NCBI GenBank assembly: GCA_004352715.1
Contig: SCFE01000119.1
Span: 1,401,744 to 1,465,743 of the forward strand
Direction: 5' to 3'
Length of the DNA: 64,000 nt
Source of the DNA: Hofstenia miamia
Taxonomy: Eukaryota; Xenacoelomorpha; Acoela
Made by a program: the position numbers and the translations under genes. Below, piece by piece: positions 36,947-47,558 of this stretch (its first letter is position 1; each line of letters opens with the position of its first letter). The notes beneath the pieces were generated by a model. That model did not search any database. It saw nothing but the letters and a program-made list of their open reading frames with translations, and had not been told where the DNA came from.

Positions 36947-39230
36947 GCGCTTGAATGTAAAAATTTTCAGCCAAGTATGCAAAGTAGAAGTGTTACATAT
37001 GTTATGCAGTTGTAGAGTAAAAAATAAAGGTCAAATGTCATTACAACATCGCGCATTAACAAAAAAAATTCCAGTAAGTTAATTTTTCTTATGTACATTC
37101 AAATTGAATTAATCTATGCAGAAATTTGCTTGAAAGGCTTCATTTTGTCTTGACCACGTCATCAATGACGGAATTGATCCCGGATAATTCTTCGGTCATA
37201 TTATCAATTCCCCTAATTACTGCAATTTTGAAAGAAACCTTACCTAAAATTCAACAATTTCCAAATTTTTTGTTAGTGTTTTTAGGCGAAACTGCACCAA
37301 ATCAATGTTGTTCGAACGCAACTTTTCAAACATGGCCAAAATAAATATATAGATATATATATATGCGATGCTTTGTTCACTTTCAAAAATTATAGCGGCT
37401 TTTTGTAGTAAGGTGACTAAATGTATCAAAATTTTTTCTGATCAAGGAATTAAGAAAACTTCCAATTTTGATATTGTGGAGATTTTGATTAAAGAAAATT
37501 CCCCAATAATCCCTCTTTTGAAATTTTTTTCAACGCTGCTTATTTGTTTGTAAAATTATAAAATCGAGAAATTAGTCCCTAAATATAACCATATAACTTT
37601 TTTGAATTTTAGTAAAAGATTTTACTGTACTCAAATGAGTATTTGCTTCTTTCAGAACCGCCGCATCTCAAGTGCGGAACTGCTTGATTTTAACTTATGT
37701 TTCAATCACATTTGACAATTGTAGTACATAGAACATAGAGCTTTAAAAAATTTTGTCTGGGAGTAGCTTTCACACATTACATTTAACTTGTAGAAGCCGG
37801 TGCATACAAAGATTTTTCAAGGTTAGAATGGTTTTATGTGAGAAGATTTCATCACTTAATTTAACATCAAATAACTTTTTTTCAATTGTATAAACGCTAT
37901 TCGCTTTGAATATTTATTTCAAATCGTATATCCAACACTTTGAAGACATTTCACCAGCCGACGCACAATAAATTTTCCCTGTATACAAAATATTTCTTCA
38001 TTAATGGAAGCAGCCAATGTTACAATTGTTAATAAGTTTCGCATTTTTAAGTCTTGCAAATGTGTTTTCTGCAACTTACATTAAAATTCTATTTCGCTGA
38101 TCATTTTGATGTGGTACAGATAACTGCTGTGAATTTTTTACATTTCTTAGTGTTTGCCATTATTTATTCTTCGTAAATATTTTATTGTTGAAGATATTTC
38201 GTTTATTGAATGTGAACTTTATTTTCCATTACAATTTTGAAGTAATTTTAGCTTAATGAGAGGTTTTTACGAAACTCTTCTGATTCATTACAAAATTTGT
38301 AAGTAGTTCGTCGATGTAGGCATCCACATGAAATTAAATGCGTCTTTCCAAATGTGAGATTTAATCAATAATAGCTTTCTGGTAAAGAAGCATTTAGTCA
38401 ATTTCAACTTTTCAGTAATATTTCATGTGATGTGTCTTTGATATATTGTGCGGCATTTAAGGTAGATAGATGGTATTAGGGATCAGAATTCTCCTGACTG
38501 TTCAAACATATATTAAGTTCAGGTAGATATTCCGATTATGCAATTTTTTGCATAAATTATGGAAGTGAGAATTCAAAATAGCCGTCAAACAGAAAAATTC
38601 ACAGGCTTAAATGATTAACATACTGCTTCCAGAAACTAATCAAATTTACTCAAACTTTCACATATAAATATTTATAAGTTTACTAAAAATTGTAGCTTTT
38701 GATTTCTTAATCCAGCATGATTTGATGCAAATATGAACCATTTTAAGCAATCAAATAATTTTTAAGACGTATTTTATTATACAAAAGTATGTTTTCTCTA
38801 GAATTTTTCAGAATAGTAAAAACTGACTAGCAAATATAAAAGGATCATCTAATGAGCTATCAGACCAAATTTCTTCAAAATACATTTAGAAATGACAAAG
38901 TTGTGTCAATATGAAATTAGACATAAAAGTATTTTTACATAATCAAGAAAAACAACTTTCAAAATTGAATGAAGAAACCTCTGAATTGTTAATGTTTGAA
39001 AATTTGGAGATTTCATCATTTGATGTAGTCACTTAAGTTAACACGAATTGATCAAGTTTAAAACGTGAACATTTAAATACCTCTTGGCTTTTCAGGAGGA
39101 GTGTTTGAGACCATTGTCTGCCTTGCTAAGGGCGATTTTAAGGGATTTTCGAAAGTTATTATTTCCTTGACGCTATTGATTATATGTTGAGGAGTAGGTA
39201 CAAAAGATTTGACCTCAGATTTAGATTCTG

Positions 39231-40135
39231 CAAGTTTCAAACTTCTAAAATCACAAAAAACACAAAACTGGATAAAAATGGGAAATCATGGTAATTCTTA
39301 CTCTCCATCTACCTTAGGTCACTACTAAAAATATTTAAATTTGAATATGTTAAACTCAAATTCATTTCTTAAGCTACTCCTAATATGCAATTTGCGGCCA
39401 AAGCATGGCAATCTCTACATAACTACGTCATGGCGGACTTGTGTAGTAGATAGCGATCCATCGCTATCTTCTTCCATCAAAATAAATGGATTTCCACGTT
39501 ATTCATATATTGCTCAATGTCACCTGGTAGTTAGCAATGTATTATTGTATATTTTCTTTCAACATATAACATTAAACATGTTTATTGCGTTATATTCCAA
39601 ATATAATATACACATAAGACATAGATCATGTGTTAGCGAGTCGCATTGATAAGTAGCATAACACCGTCCATTAAACCTATACNCAAGTTTCAAACTTCTA
39701 AAATCACAAAAAACACAAAACTGGATAAAAATGGGAAATCATGGTAATTCTTACTCTCCATCTACCTTAGGCCACTACTAAAAATATTTAAATTTGAATA
39801 TGTTAAACTCAAATTCATTTCTTAAGCTACTCCTAATATGCAATTTGCGGCCAAAGCATGGCAATCTCTACATAACTACGTCATGGCGGACTTGTGTAGT
39901 AGATAGCGATCCATCGCTATCTTCTTCCATCAAAATAAATGGATTTCCACGTTATTCATATATTGCTCAATGTCACCTGGTAGTTAGCAATGTATTATTG
40001 TATATTTTCTTTCAACATATAACATTAAACATGTTTATTGCGTTATATTCCAAATATAATATACACATAAGACATAGATCATGTGTTAGCGAGTCGCATT
40101 GATAAGTAGCATAACACCGTCCATCAAACCTATAC
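39231..40135 (+). repeat. N-bounded direct duplicate (452 bp, two copies)
   Basis: Copy 1 is 39231-39682 and copy 2 is 39684-40135, with one N at 39683 between them. They start CAAGTTTCAAACTTCTAAAA and differ by a few bases. Same arrangement as at exons 3-4, pointing to unmerged allelic contig ends. The 102-codon open frame in each copy shows no domain. Confidence 0.93.
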
Positions 40136-40633
40136 TTATTTATTTGTAATGTAGTTTACAGAATTCACTTATTTCGAGTGGAAGCGAGTTACCTTGACTC
40201 ATACAATTAAATCTTCTCTTCTATGCAATTAGTTTTTTTATTTGTTATTGTGCTGCTGAGTTTCTTTTCAATTTCTCGGTTATTGTTCAGCTCAGAAATA
40301 TACTTTAAATTTTCTTACTTTGACAATATATCAATTTTAATATATACGTGTCATTTCTAATATTAACAGCTGCTTTTATCTATAATTAGTATACAGGTGA
40401 ATAATTGTACAGAGCTCATTAACCCAAGAATGAGTTTTCCTTAAGAAACCAAAAACTTTCACACATAGAATTAAATTGGATTTTCACCTAAATAACATAG
40501 AATCTGATTTATAGTATATGGATTGTTAACCAACTAAAATGTGTGTTTAGTGTCGAAACGACCCTTGTCCTAATTCTAGTGTTAATTACAGATTCCCGCA
40601 ATAATAAAATGAACTGTTTGCATTGCATTCATG

Positions 40634-40635
<2 letters not shown>

Positions 40636-40666
<31 letters not shown>
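40636..40666. repeat. (TA)n microsatellite
   Basis: About fifteen TA units shortly before the N at 40756 and the mariner-type fragment. Confidence 0.9.
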
Positions 40667-40669
<3 letters not shown>

Positions 40670-40756
40670 CTTTTCAACTGCAACTTGTATCTTTTATATA
40701 TTATTGTATACATTACATAAAGCTAAGCATGTGGATTTGTTAATTAAATATATATN

Positions 40757-41390
40757 GTAACATGCAAAAATCACTACATCCTCAAAAAGTTTGTGTGTGG
40801 ATGGCTTTTAGTGCTAGATACAAACTTACACCGGTATTTTTTGATAAAACTGTAAACCAGGAAAATTATACAAACCTTTTAAAGGATTCGGTTTTTCCTG
40901 AGTTAAAAAGAAAACGTAAAATGCGATCTGTTATCTTCCAACATGATGGAGCGCCTCCTCACTTTTCGGTCTTAGCTCGTGATTTTATCTCAAGTCAGCT
41001 TCCAGAAAATCGTGTGATAGGAAGAGGCTACGGAGTTCCATGGCCTCCCAGGTCTCCTGATTTATCGCCTTTAGATTTCTACCTGTGGGGAACTTTAAAG
41101 GCACGAGTTTTTCATTCATATCGGGCCAATGATTTAGATGACTTGAAACAAAAGATCATTAAAGAAATCGATGAAATATCCGTTGATGAACTTCGCCGCT
41201 CAGTAGAAAATTTGCACAAAAGATGTGAAATGGTTATTGCAAACAATGGCGGCGCGATTGAACATTTAATTTAACTTTTATAAATCCCATGTATTGATCA
41301 TTATAAAAAATATACTTTGACTTTGTGGTTGTTTTTATTTTTATTTTTGTGGCTAATTAAAATATCAAGTTACTTATGGCTTACCCTGTA
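40757..41390 (+). mobile_element. Mariner-type transposon, 5'-truncated
   Basis: An element missing its left part, which is cut by the N at 40756. It carries a transposase C-terminal half and an apparent right terminus: TTACTTATGGCTTACCCTG (about 41370-41388) followed by TA, the target dinucleotide of this superfamily. The left inverted repeat is not in the window, so completeness cannot be judged. Confidence 0.75.
40762..41274 (+). CDS. Mariner-type DDE transposase, C-terminal 170 residues
   Basis: An open frame without internal stops. Motifs in order: VCVWMAFSARYKLTPVFF (end of the first catalytic block), VIFQHDGAPPHFSV with the second catalytic Asp, WPPRSPDLSPLDFYLWG with the third, then a Leu-rich C-terminal helix region ending AIEHLI. 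By my count 42 residues separate the second Asp from the Asp of PLDFYLWG, close to the DD41D group of arthropod mariner-like elements and longer than classic DD34D. The N-terminal helix-turn-helix and first Asp are lost at the N, so the annotated Met is not the true start. The intact frame suggests fairly recent insertion. Confidence 0.85.
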   Translation: MQKSLHPQKVCVWMAFSARYKLTPVFFDKTVNQENYTNLLKDSVFPELKRKRKMRSVIFQHDGAPPHFSVLARDFISSQLPENRVIGRGYGVPWPPRSPDLSPLDFYLWGTLKARVFHSYRANDLDDLKQKIIKEIDEISVDELRRSVENLHKRCEMVIANNGGAIEHLI

Positions 41391-43690
41391 TAATATTAAT
41401 ATAGAGGAATTGACAATATGCTATACCCCGGTCATAGAATGGTATTGAAATAGGTGAGATTGTTAACGGTGAAAGCATTGTAACGTGTTGATGAATGAAT
41501 TTTTCCAATGTACAGTTTAGAATATCAGTAAACCTGTTTTTTAAATTTTTAATAGGCTTAATATGCTGAAAATATCTTTTAATAAGAAAACTGAATTTAT
41601 TGAAAATTACTTCTAGCACTGAATCGAGGCCATTTTCACTTCATTACTTACTGCAAATGGCCTTGGACGTTTTGAAGGTCAATTATTTAAAAAGTTCACT
41701 TTCACATTTTCGGAACTATAGTAAATTAATTTAATTTCACTGAAAAATTACTATACAGTATTGAGTTGTCTATATTTCAGTTTTCAATATGCTAAACAAA
41801 GTAGAATTTAATAGACATTTTAATCTGTAGTAATTTAAGGTATTTGATAAAATGTGCATTATATTGAGATGTTCCAGCAGATTTAAAGAATGATTTCTAA
41901 TGTAATGAAAGTGTCCTGTTAACTGCATTATTGTTATTAAGGTGTCATTAGAGTCTACTAAATTATTCCCCACTTCCTTTATCTCGAGCCATTGCGAGAT
42001 AAAAATAGACAATTTGACATTTTTTATCGCAGATTTTAAATTCCTAGCTATTAGGAACACTCCGATTCTGCACTGTCGCAAATGTAATGTGGGAAAATAA
42101 CTCAACTAATTAGCATTACCAATAGAAAATAGATTTTTGAAAGAAAAAATACTGTTAAAAGCGTGGGAATATTCATGCACTCAACGTTACCTAGTAATTA
42201 TTTTGAATTTAATTGACATACGAGAGCAAGCTTCTTAGAGAATTTGGAATTGCATTGAATTATATGAATCCTTATATGCACAGCAGGAAATAGGCATATA
42301 TTTTGTTTTAGTAATCTTGTATTATTTTCATACTACATTCCAGCTATTAAAATAGACTATAATGCAAGAAATTCACAATTGTCTTATCAAGATTAGGGTG
42401 ATGTGTGGCAATAAATTTAGAAAGAATGTTCTTTAACTTTTTTTGCAACAGTAAATGGTTAAATGGTTAGTTAAGCAGTCTAAGAAATGAGCTACATAAT
42501 ATTTTGTGCAATCCATAACTTAGTTTTCAAAATTTTATGTCCATATCAAGTTTAATCCAATCTGTTTTGATTCTACAGTAGGAAGATTTGTGAGTAGTTT
42601 CGTCCTACGTCAACATATTTTTAGATTGGAAACCCTGAGCACCTGTTATTATTCTTTATTCGGTTTTTATGGCCGTGGCTAAGAGGCATGGCCTCCCTGT
42701 TTGGCCACTTGGCCCCTGTACCTCCCGGCATCCTGGATAAAAAATTACGTAGTAGTAATTCTAATATTCTGTAACTAAGTTAGAGTGAATATATTTTAGT
42801 TAAAATATATAAAATCCTAATGCCATTCTATTTAAAAATTCAATGGAAAAGTGTGAAACTATTGCATATGAGTAAAACTATGATTAATTTATTGAACTTT
42901 GCGAGGTTATGCCCTCCCTAAATTTCAAATGCAAGCCACGGGCCTGGTACTATGATAGTTTCAACGATTGAAGAATGGTAATTTTGTTGTCGAAAATCTA
43001 AATTCCTCTTTTGAAATTCACCAAAAACAATGACGATTAAGGAAATTCTTAAACACATTTTATAGCTTATAACAAAAATGTTAAAATGAAATTATTTTTT
43101 ATACACTAGTGAGAACTGACAAAATAAATTCGTAGATTTTGCTAAGACCTAAAAAATTTTTTAGAAGTTTTTTGCGTTATTTTTGAAATATTATTCGTTA
43201 ATGCGTGCTAAAGCAAAATTATTATTACTGGTCAAGTTGACAAAATTTAACTAAAAATTTGGAAAATTCGCATTTTTCCAATTGTATTCCAGTTCCGCTG
43301 AAATGTCCGCAATCAACAGTTACAGTAGATTCTTAAACCAAATTAAGAAAATTAAGGAAATGTGTGAGAACCAGGCTTTCGATAAACGCATTAACACATA
43401 CATATATGGAATATCTCCTGGTTTGACTTAGTATTGCAAGCTTGTATTTTATTTGAATATTTCAGGGTTTTACACACTGCAAATATTGGAGGAAAGTTAC
43501 CATTGTATGTACATAAATTTGTTTCACTTTCTTTATAGCGTTCACAGACTCTGCGTTTGCACTCTACAGCGTTTGTTTACACAGTCGTGATGAATGAGTT
43601 TTAAGGAGAAGTTAAATGATTTACACGATAAAAATTATGCGTTTTCTGTTATTTTCAAAAAATAATTTCCAACTTAACAGAATACGAAAG
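41391..43690. other. Intron stretch without recognised features
   Basis: AT-rich sequence between the mariner-type and Tc1 elements. A less AT-rich patch at about 42655-42730 (GGCCGTGGCTAAGAGGCATG) may be an old repeat. No open frame with family motifs. Confidence 0.4.
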
Positions 43691-43694
43691 GAAA

Positions 43695-44426
43695 TGTGTA
43701 CAAGAATTCTGTTCCGTGTCTTCAAGCGATGTTGAGTGGTCAACGCAAGCTGATTTTGACTGACAATCGAAAGAAATCCGCCGAAAAAACGTCATCCAAA
43801 TGCTGTTCTGATGTACTCTCGGCGCATAGGATGGAGCTCTATTTTGCTCTCATCAGAGAATATGACCCTACTCCAATCCTGTATTGTTTTTTACTTCATG
43901 CACCCATCGGAGCCACTTTTTACGTTGCATTTCTGTAATGTATGGTTTTTTGATGGCAATTCTACCCATAAGTTGATATCGTACTAGAATTCTTCTTACA
44001 GTACGGTTGCTGAGGTGTTCACCTGCGCAACACTCACGCCTAAGCTACCTGGAAGTCTTCCGGGATCCCTCTTTAATAAAGAAAGTAGTGCCTTATCATC
44101 TCTATATTTAGATTTTCTAGGACGGCCTGTCTTTTAAAGCACCAAAGTTATTCCATCTCTCTTAAATTTTGATATAATGCGTCCAACAGTACTTTTCGGA
44201 ACATCGGTTACCCGACTAATAACGGCTAAGCTTAGCGCCTCCTTATGTTTCGACATGATTAATTTTCTGATCGATTCAGAAGTGTAACCAGGCATTACTT
44301 ACTTTAGAGGTTAGTGAAATGAATGTGTTTGCCAAAAAGAACACTGAAAATGAGTTTGAAAGTGCTCCGAAATTGAAGTAAACATAATTTTAAAGTGCTG
44401 TCTCAATACTTTTGTCCAACCCTGAG
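43695..44426 (-). pseudogene. Tc1-like transposase, decayed, with one inverted-repeat end
   Basis: On the minus strand a frame starts at 44295 (MPGYTSESIRKLIMSKHKEA) and runs through DVPKSTVGRIISKFKRDG, the paired-type helix-turn-helix, then after a stop KTGRPRKSKYRDDKALLSL. A different frame continues with NRTVRRILVRYQLMGR, and a third gives DWSRVIFSDESKIEL, the first catalytic Asp block, ending near 43790. The right end at 44400-44425 reads, from outside in, CAGGGTTGGACAAAAGTATT, a typical Tc1 terminus. Stops and frame changes make it non-functional; the C-terminal catalytic half is missing. Confidence 0.85.
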
Positions 44427-44599
44427 AAAGTTCTAAGTTCTGGTTGCAGCACATCAAAAGAAGAAACATTAAATCATAATTGCATTCTTTTCAAATTGTT
44501 TTCTATAAGTGACATGGGATTGTTTTTTATTATCTAACACCACTGATTGATTATTGTAAACAACCAATTCGCTAAATAAGTTTAATCATTAAAATGATA

Positions 44600-44627
44600 A
44601 CTGTCTCAATACTTTTGTCCAGATCTG
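44600..44627 (-). repeat. Second, solitary Tc1 terminal inverted repeat
   Basis: CTGTCTCAATACTTTTGTCC here repeats the 44400 terminus in the same orientation, with a different outer end (AGATCTG in place of AACCCTG). It is probably the end of another related Tc1 element into or beside which the first one was inserted. Confidence 0.75.
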
Positions 44628-44669
44628 TACAGCATGCAATGGACAGAGTATTGTCGTGTAGGGAAAATA

Positions 44670-45125
44670 AACTAGCGTGTATGCATCCGGATTTTTGCGT
44701 GTATGTACGAGTATGTAGTCCATACTATCGTGTATGTATTTCATGTATTTCAGTAAACCTGAACGCAAATTTTCGCGTGTTTTCATGTATTTTTTATTTA
44801 CGCTGCATAATATGCATGTACTGTGCTGCGTGACAAGACTAGACAGTCAGCAATTGTAGGGCTATTATTCTGACTTGCACTTCTCGTGATCTTTCAGGTC
44901 TCGTGTGGGTATGTTTGTTTAGTAGTTTTAACAACGTCTGCGATGTCGTTTTAATTAATCTGACACGTGTTGAACTTGGAGTTGAGGGCCTGTCCATGTA
45001 TTCAAAATCTGACGCTCATTTTGTCAAGTGTGTATCGTGTATGTATCTCAAAATTGTTCGTGTATGTACATGTATGTATAAAATTCAGTCGTTTCGTGTA
45101 TTTTTTCGTGTATGCATGTATACAC
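44670..45125. mobile_element. CGTGTAT-rich tract, possible non-autonomous hAT-type element
   Basis: Seven exact CGTGTAT heptamers at 44676, 44698, 44729, 45036, 45059, 45095 and 45107, plus many one-off variants (CATGTAT, GAGTATG, CGTGTTT), concentrated at both ends with a plainer middle. Short motifs repeated near both ends are characteristic of hAT subterminal regions. The same heptamer also occurs inside the left part of the hAT element at about 50024 and 50090. Exact termini and target duplication were not found. Confidence 0.5.
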
Positions 45126-46754
45126 AACAACACATTAAGAAAAAATATGGTTATTGAGTTACCTATAAGATGTTTTCGATTTGGTTATATTTTATCCAAT
45201 ATAGCTCCTTCCTAATAGACACTTTAAAATTTATTCATTCCAAACCAAAATTTTATTAAGTGCACTATTGCATATTTGGTTCCAAGCGAATTTTGTAAAA
45301 TTGTGAATTACAATTGAATTTCTTAGGAACGAGTGAAGAAAAGAATTTCTGATTAATGAAGTTTGTGTTTGATTTGATGTTATAATTTTTGTAATTAATT
45401 GAAAACTATTTACAACAAAGCACCATGCGCTAATTATATCACGACGTCATTGAAGAGTTGGTCGGTAATGCGTCTAATTGCTTAGAATGTTAATAAATAG
45501 CATCGGCATGCATGTTTCTCTAAACGTTTTTTATCTTTCCAATTTCAAATTTAAACAATGCAACAAATACATTATTGAAATTAAATATGCAAATGTTTAG
45601 AATCACCGTGTTTTAAACGCTTTTATATTGCGTTACTATATATTCGTTCTGAATTTTCTTTGCTCATTCTTTTTGTAATTTTTTCAAAAAATATTGATGG
45701 TTGTCCGCTTATTTTCTTATAATTGTGATGTCTGTGTGATTGCGCAATTTAATATTTTTAAAATCTTTTACTTAACATTGACATCATATGATTTTCGCTC
45801 GCTAGGACAGCACGGCATCATATTATGATTCACTGTTAATGAATCCAATGAGCGGTGTTATAGGTATGCCAGAGATACAATAGCCATGCTAGGCCCACAC
45901 TTTAAGAAATTACTGGCCAAATAAGATTAATCATATCTAATATTTTGAATTTTGTTGTTTTTTTTGTTTGACACTTGTTTTCAATGCACTAAAAATGATT
46001 ATTAGCTAAACGGCAGCAATAGAATTATTGTGTTGCAAATAGATCATTAATAAATTTAACGATTCAGGCTAATACAAAAAAATTGGCCCGTATCTATTGC
46101 TGTGATATACAACAACAAGTTGGAAGCAACACCATGATAAACCCTTGACACTTTACATAACTCCGCTCATGTGAATTGCAGCCTTTAACAATGTATGGTT
46201 TTATATATCATCTAAGTTTAATTGTAAATACCCTAGAAACATTACATTGCAGGTTTTGAACACTTGGGACCTATCTTTAATAAATAATAGATTGCTTTAT
46301 TTTTAAGTTATGCAAAATGTTCTTCTGAAATACTGCTCATATGGTGAATTTTAATAAAAACATTCTTTACATGCTCCATTGAAAATCGTACCTTACTTTT
46401 GCTCCCAAAAGGCCTTTTGAATTTACTTCTTAATGACAAAAGCGTCAGTATAAAATTCGTACCCTTCAAAATAAATTGCTTCATTGCAGTCTGTGTATTC
46501 ATTTGGGATACGTTATTTCAAAGTCTCATTACATTTTGTCAATTATGCTGTTTGTAAGACAATATTGCATCCACTATACCATTTTGGTAGAGAACAATGT
46601 CTTCTATCCACATTGATTAACTGTTTTAATGAAATATTTAGTTCTAAATACCGACATGTTATAATTCGTTAAAAAGTTTTATAAATATGAAATTTTAAGC
46701 CGGTTTTTCCAATAAGTCAGTTTACTTGTGTTCTAATTTCAATTTATTTTGTAG

Positions 46755-46919
46755 AATGCCAAACTATTTTATTTACTGAAGAGGAGCTGCGCTCGCATAA
46801 AGCGCAACACCAGCACAGTTACAGATTCTTTATTTGTCCCAACCGCTCATGTGAGTTCCGTGTTGCAGAACGTTTGGCAATGCGTGTCCATCTGCAACAT
46901 CATCATCGTACATGGCTAG
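46755..46919 (+). CDS. C2H2 zinc-finger protein, exon 11 (rest of finger 4 and finger 5)
   Basis: After a TTTGTAG acceptor, two bases complete a Glu codon and the reading is ECQTILFTEEELRSHKAQH, which with CPKS from exon 10 makes finger 4 (C-x4-C-x12-H-x3-H). Finger 5 is FFICPNRSCEFRVAERLAM then RVHLQHHH (C-x4-C-x12-H-x3-H). It ends RTWL plus one base at a GTAAGT donor, phase 1, so at least one more exon follows. No continuation was recognised before 64000. Confidence 0.88.
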   Translation, partial: NAKLFYLLKRSCARIKRNTSTVTDSLFVPTAHVSSVLQNVWQCVSICNIIIVHG

Positions 46920-47001
46920 GTAAGTTTATTACATTATTTTCTATCACTATGCGACTATACTTAATGTTAAGTATAGTCAAATAGGGATAGTTTTTCGTCC
47001 A

Positions 47002-47021
47002 TTATATATATATATATATAA
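47002..47021. repeat. (TA)n microsatellite
   Basis: About ten TA units just downstream of exon 11. Confidence 0.9.
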
Positions 47022-47123
47022 TGTAAATTTTTGTGGCGAAATTGGAATGTATTAGTGATATATTTTGCGAATGTGAATTCTTCTTTTGATAAACATTCCA
47101 ATATAGTTGCAGACAGTCAAAAG

Positions 47124-47558
47124 CAGACTTCCCAACTGTCCTAAAGGCCTAATTTGTCCTAAATTTACAGATTTACTTTTTTTGTCCTAATTTGGCTGCA
47201 ATAATTCCAATTAGTCCTAATTTTTCATATCTTTTAAGACCTATGATATTTTTAATTACTGTTGGATATTATATGTTTTTAGGGAGAGTTCTTTTGGAGA
47301 TATTTTTTTTGTTTTTTTTACTGCATTTTCTATATGTAATGTTGTGTGTTGACAGATTTTCAAGGGATACTCCTTTCATGTAGGCTATTGATCATTTTTC
47401 TTTAGTTTCCTTATTTCAATGTACAGGTGTCCAAGTTTGACCTAATAAACATTTATTTGTCCTAAAAAGTCTTAATAATCCCAGAAAAGTTGTCCTATTT
47501 TTTCAAAAAATATAATAATATCCTAATTTATTGTGCGCATTAATAAGTGGGAGGTCTG
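47124..47558. mobile_element. MITE-like element with GTCCTAA subterminal repeats
   Basis: A 435-base stretch whose ends are imperfect inverted repeats: CAGACTTCCCA on the left and TGGGAGGTCTG on the right. Just inside both ends the motif GTCCTAA or a close variant recurs (about 47138, 47156, 47183, 47213, 47458, 47490, 47520), in the same orientation. CAG termini plus subterminal repeats suggest a hAT-derived non-autonomous element. No protein frame, and an 8-bp target duplication is not evident. Confidence 0.6.

Larger units (their letters stand above)
29277..46754 (+). other. 17.5 kb intron between exons 10 and 11
   Basis: A long, repeat-filled intron that splits finger 4. It contains several (TA)n tracts, two N gaps, an N-bounded duplicate (39231-40135), a mariner-type transposase fragment, a Tc1 relic and a CGTGTAT-rich tract, listed separately. 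Stretches 29277-30800, 34030-35465, 37370-39230, 41391-43690 and 45130-46754 are AT-rich with nothing firm recognised. The join across it restores a perfect finger, which supports it as a real intron if the assembly order is right. Confidence 0.65.

Noticed and set aside
39341-40102. Two identical 102-codon frames suggesting a duplicated gene
   Set aside because: They come from the N-bounded duplicate and show no domain or splice context.
43696-43938. 80-codon plus-strand open frame
   Set aside because: Antisense shadow of the Tc1 transposase relic, which reads on the minus strand with recognisable motifs.
30801-47021. TA repeat arrays as possible CRISPR-like or satellite arrays
   Set aside because: Simple dinucleotide repeats without spacers; common in AT-rich animal genomes.
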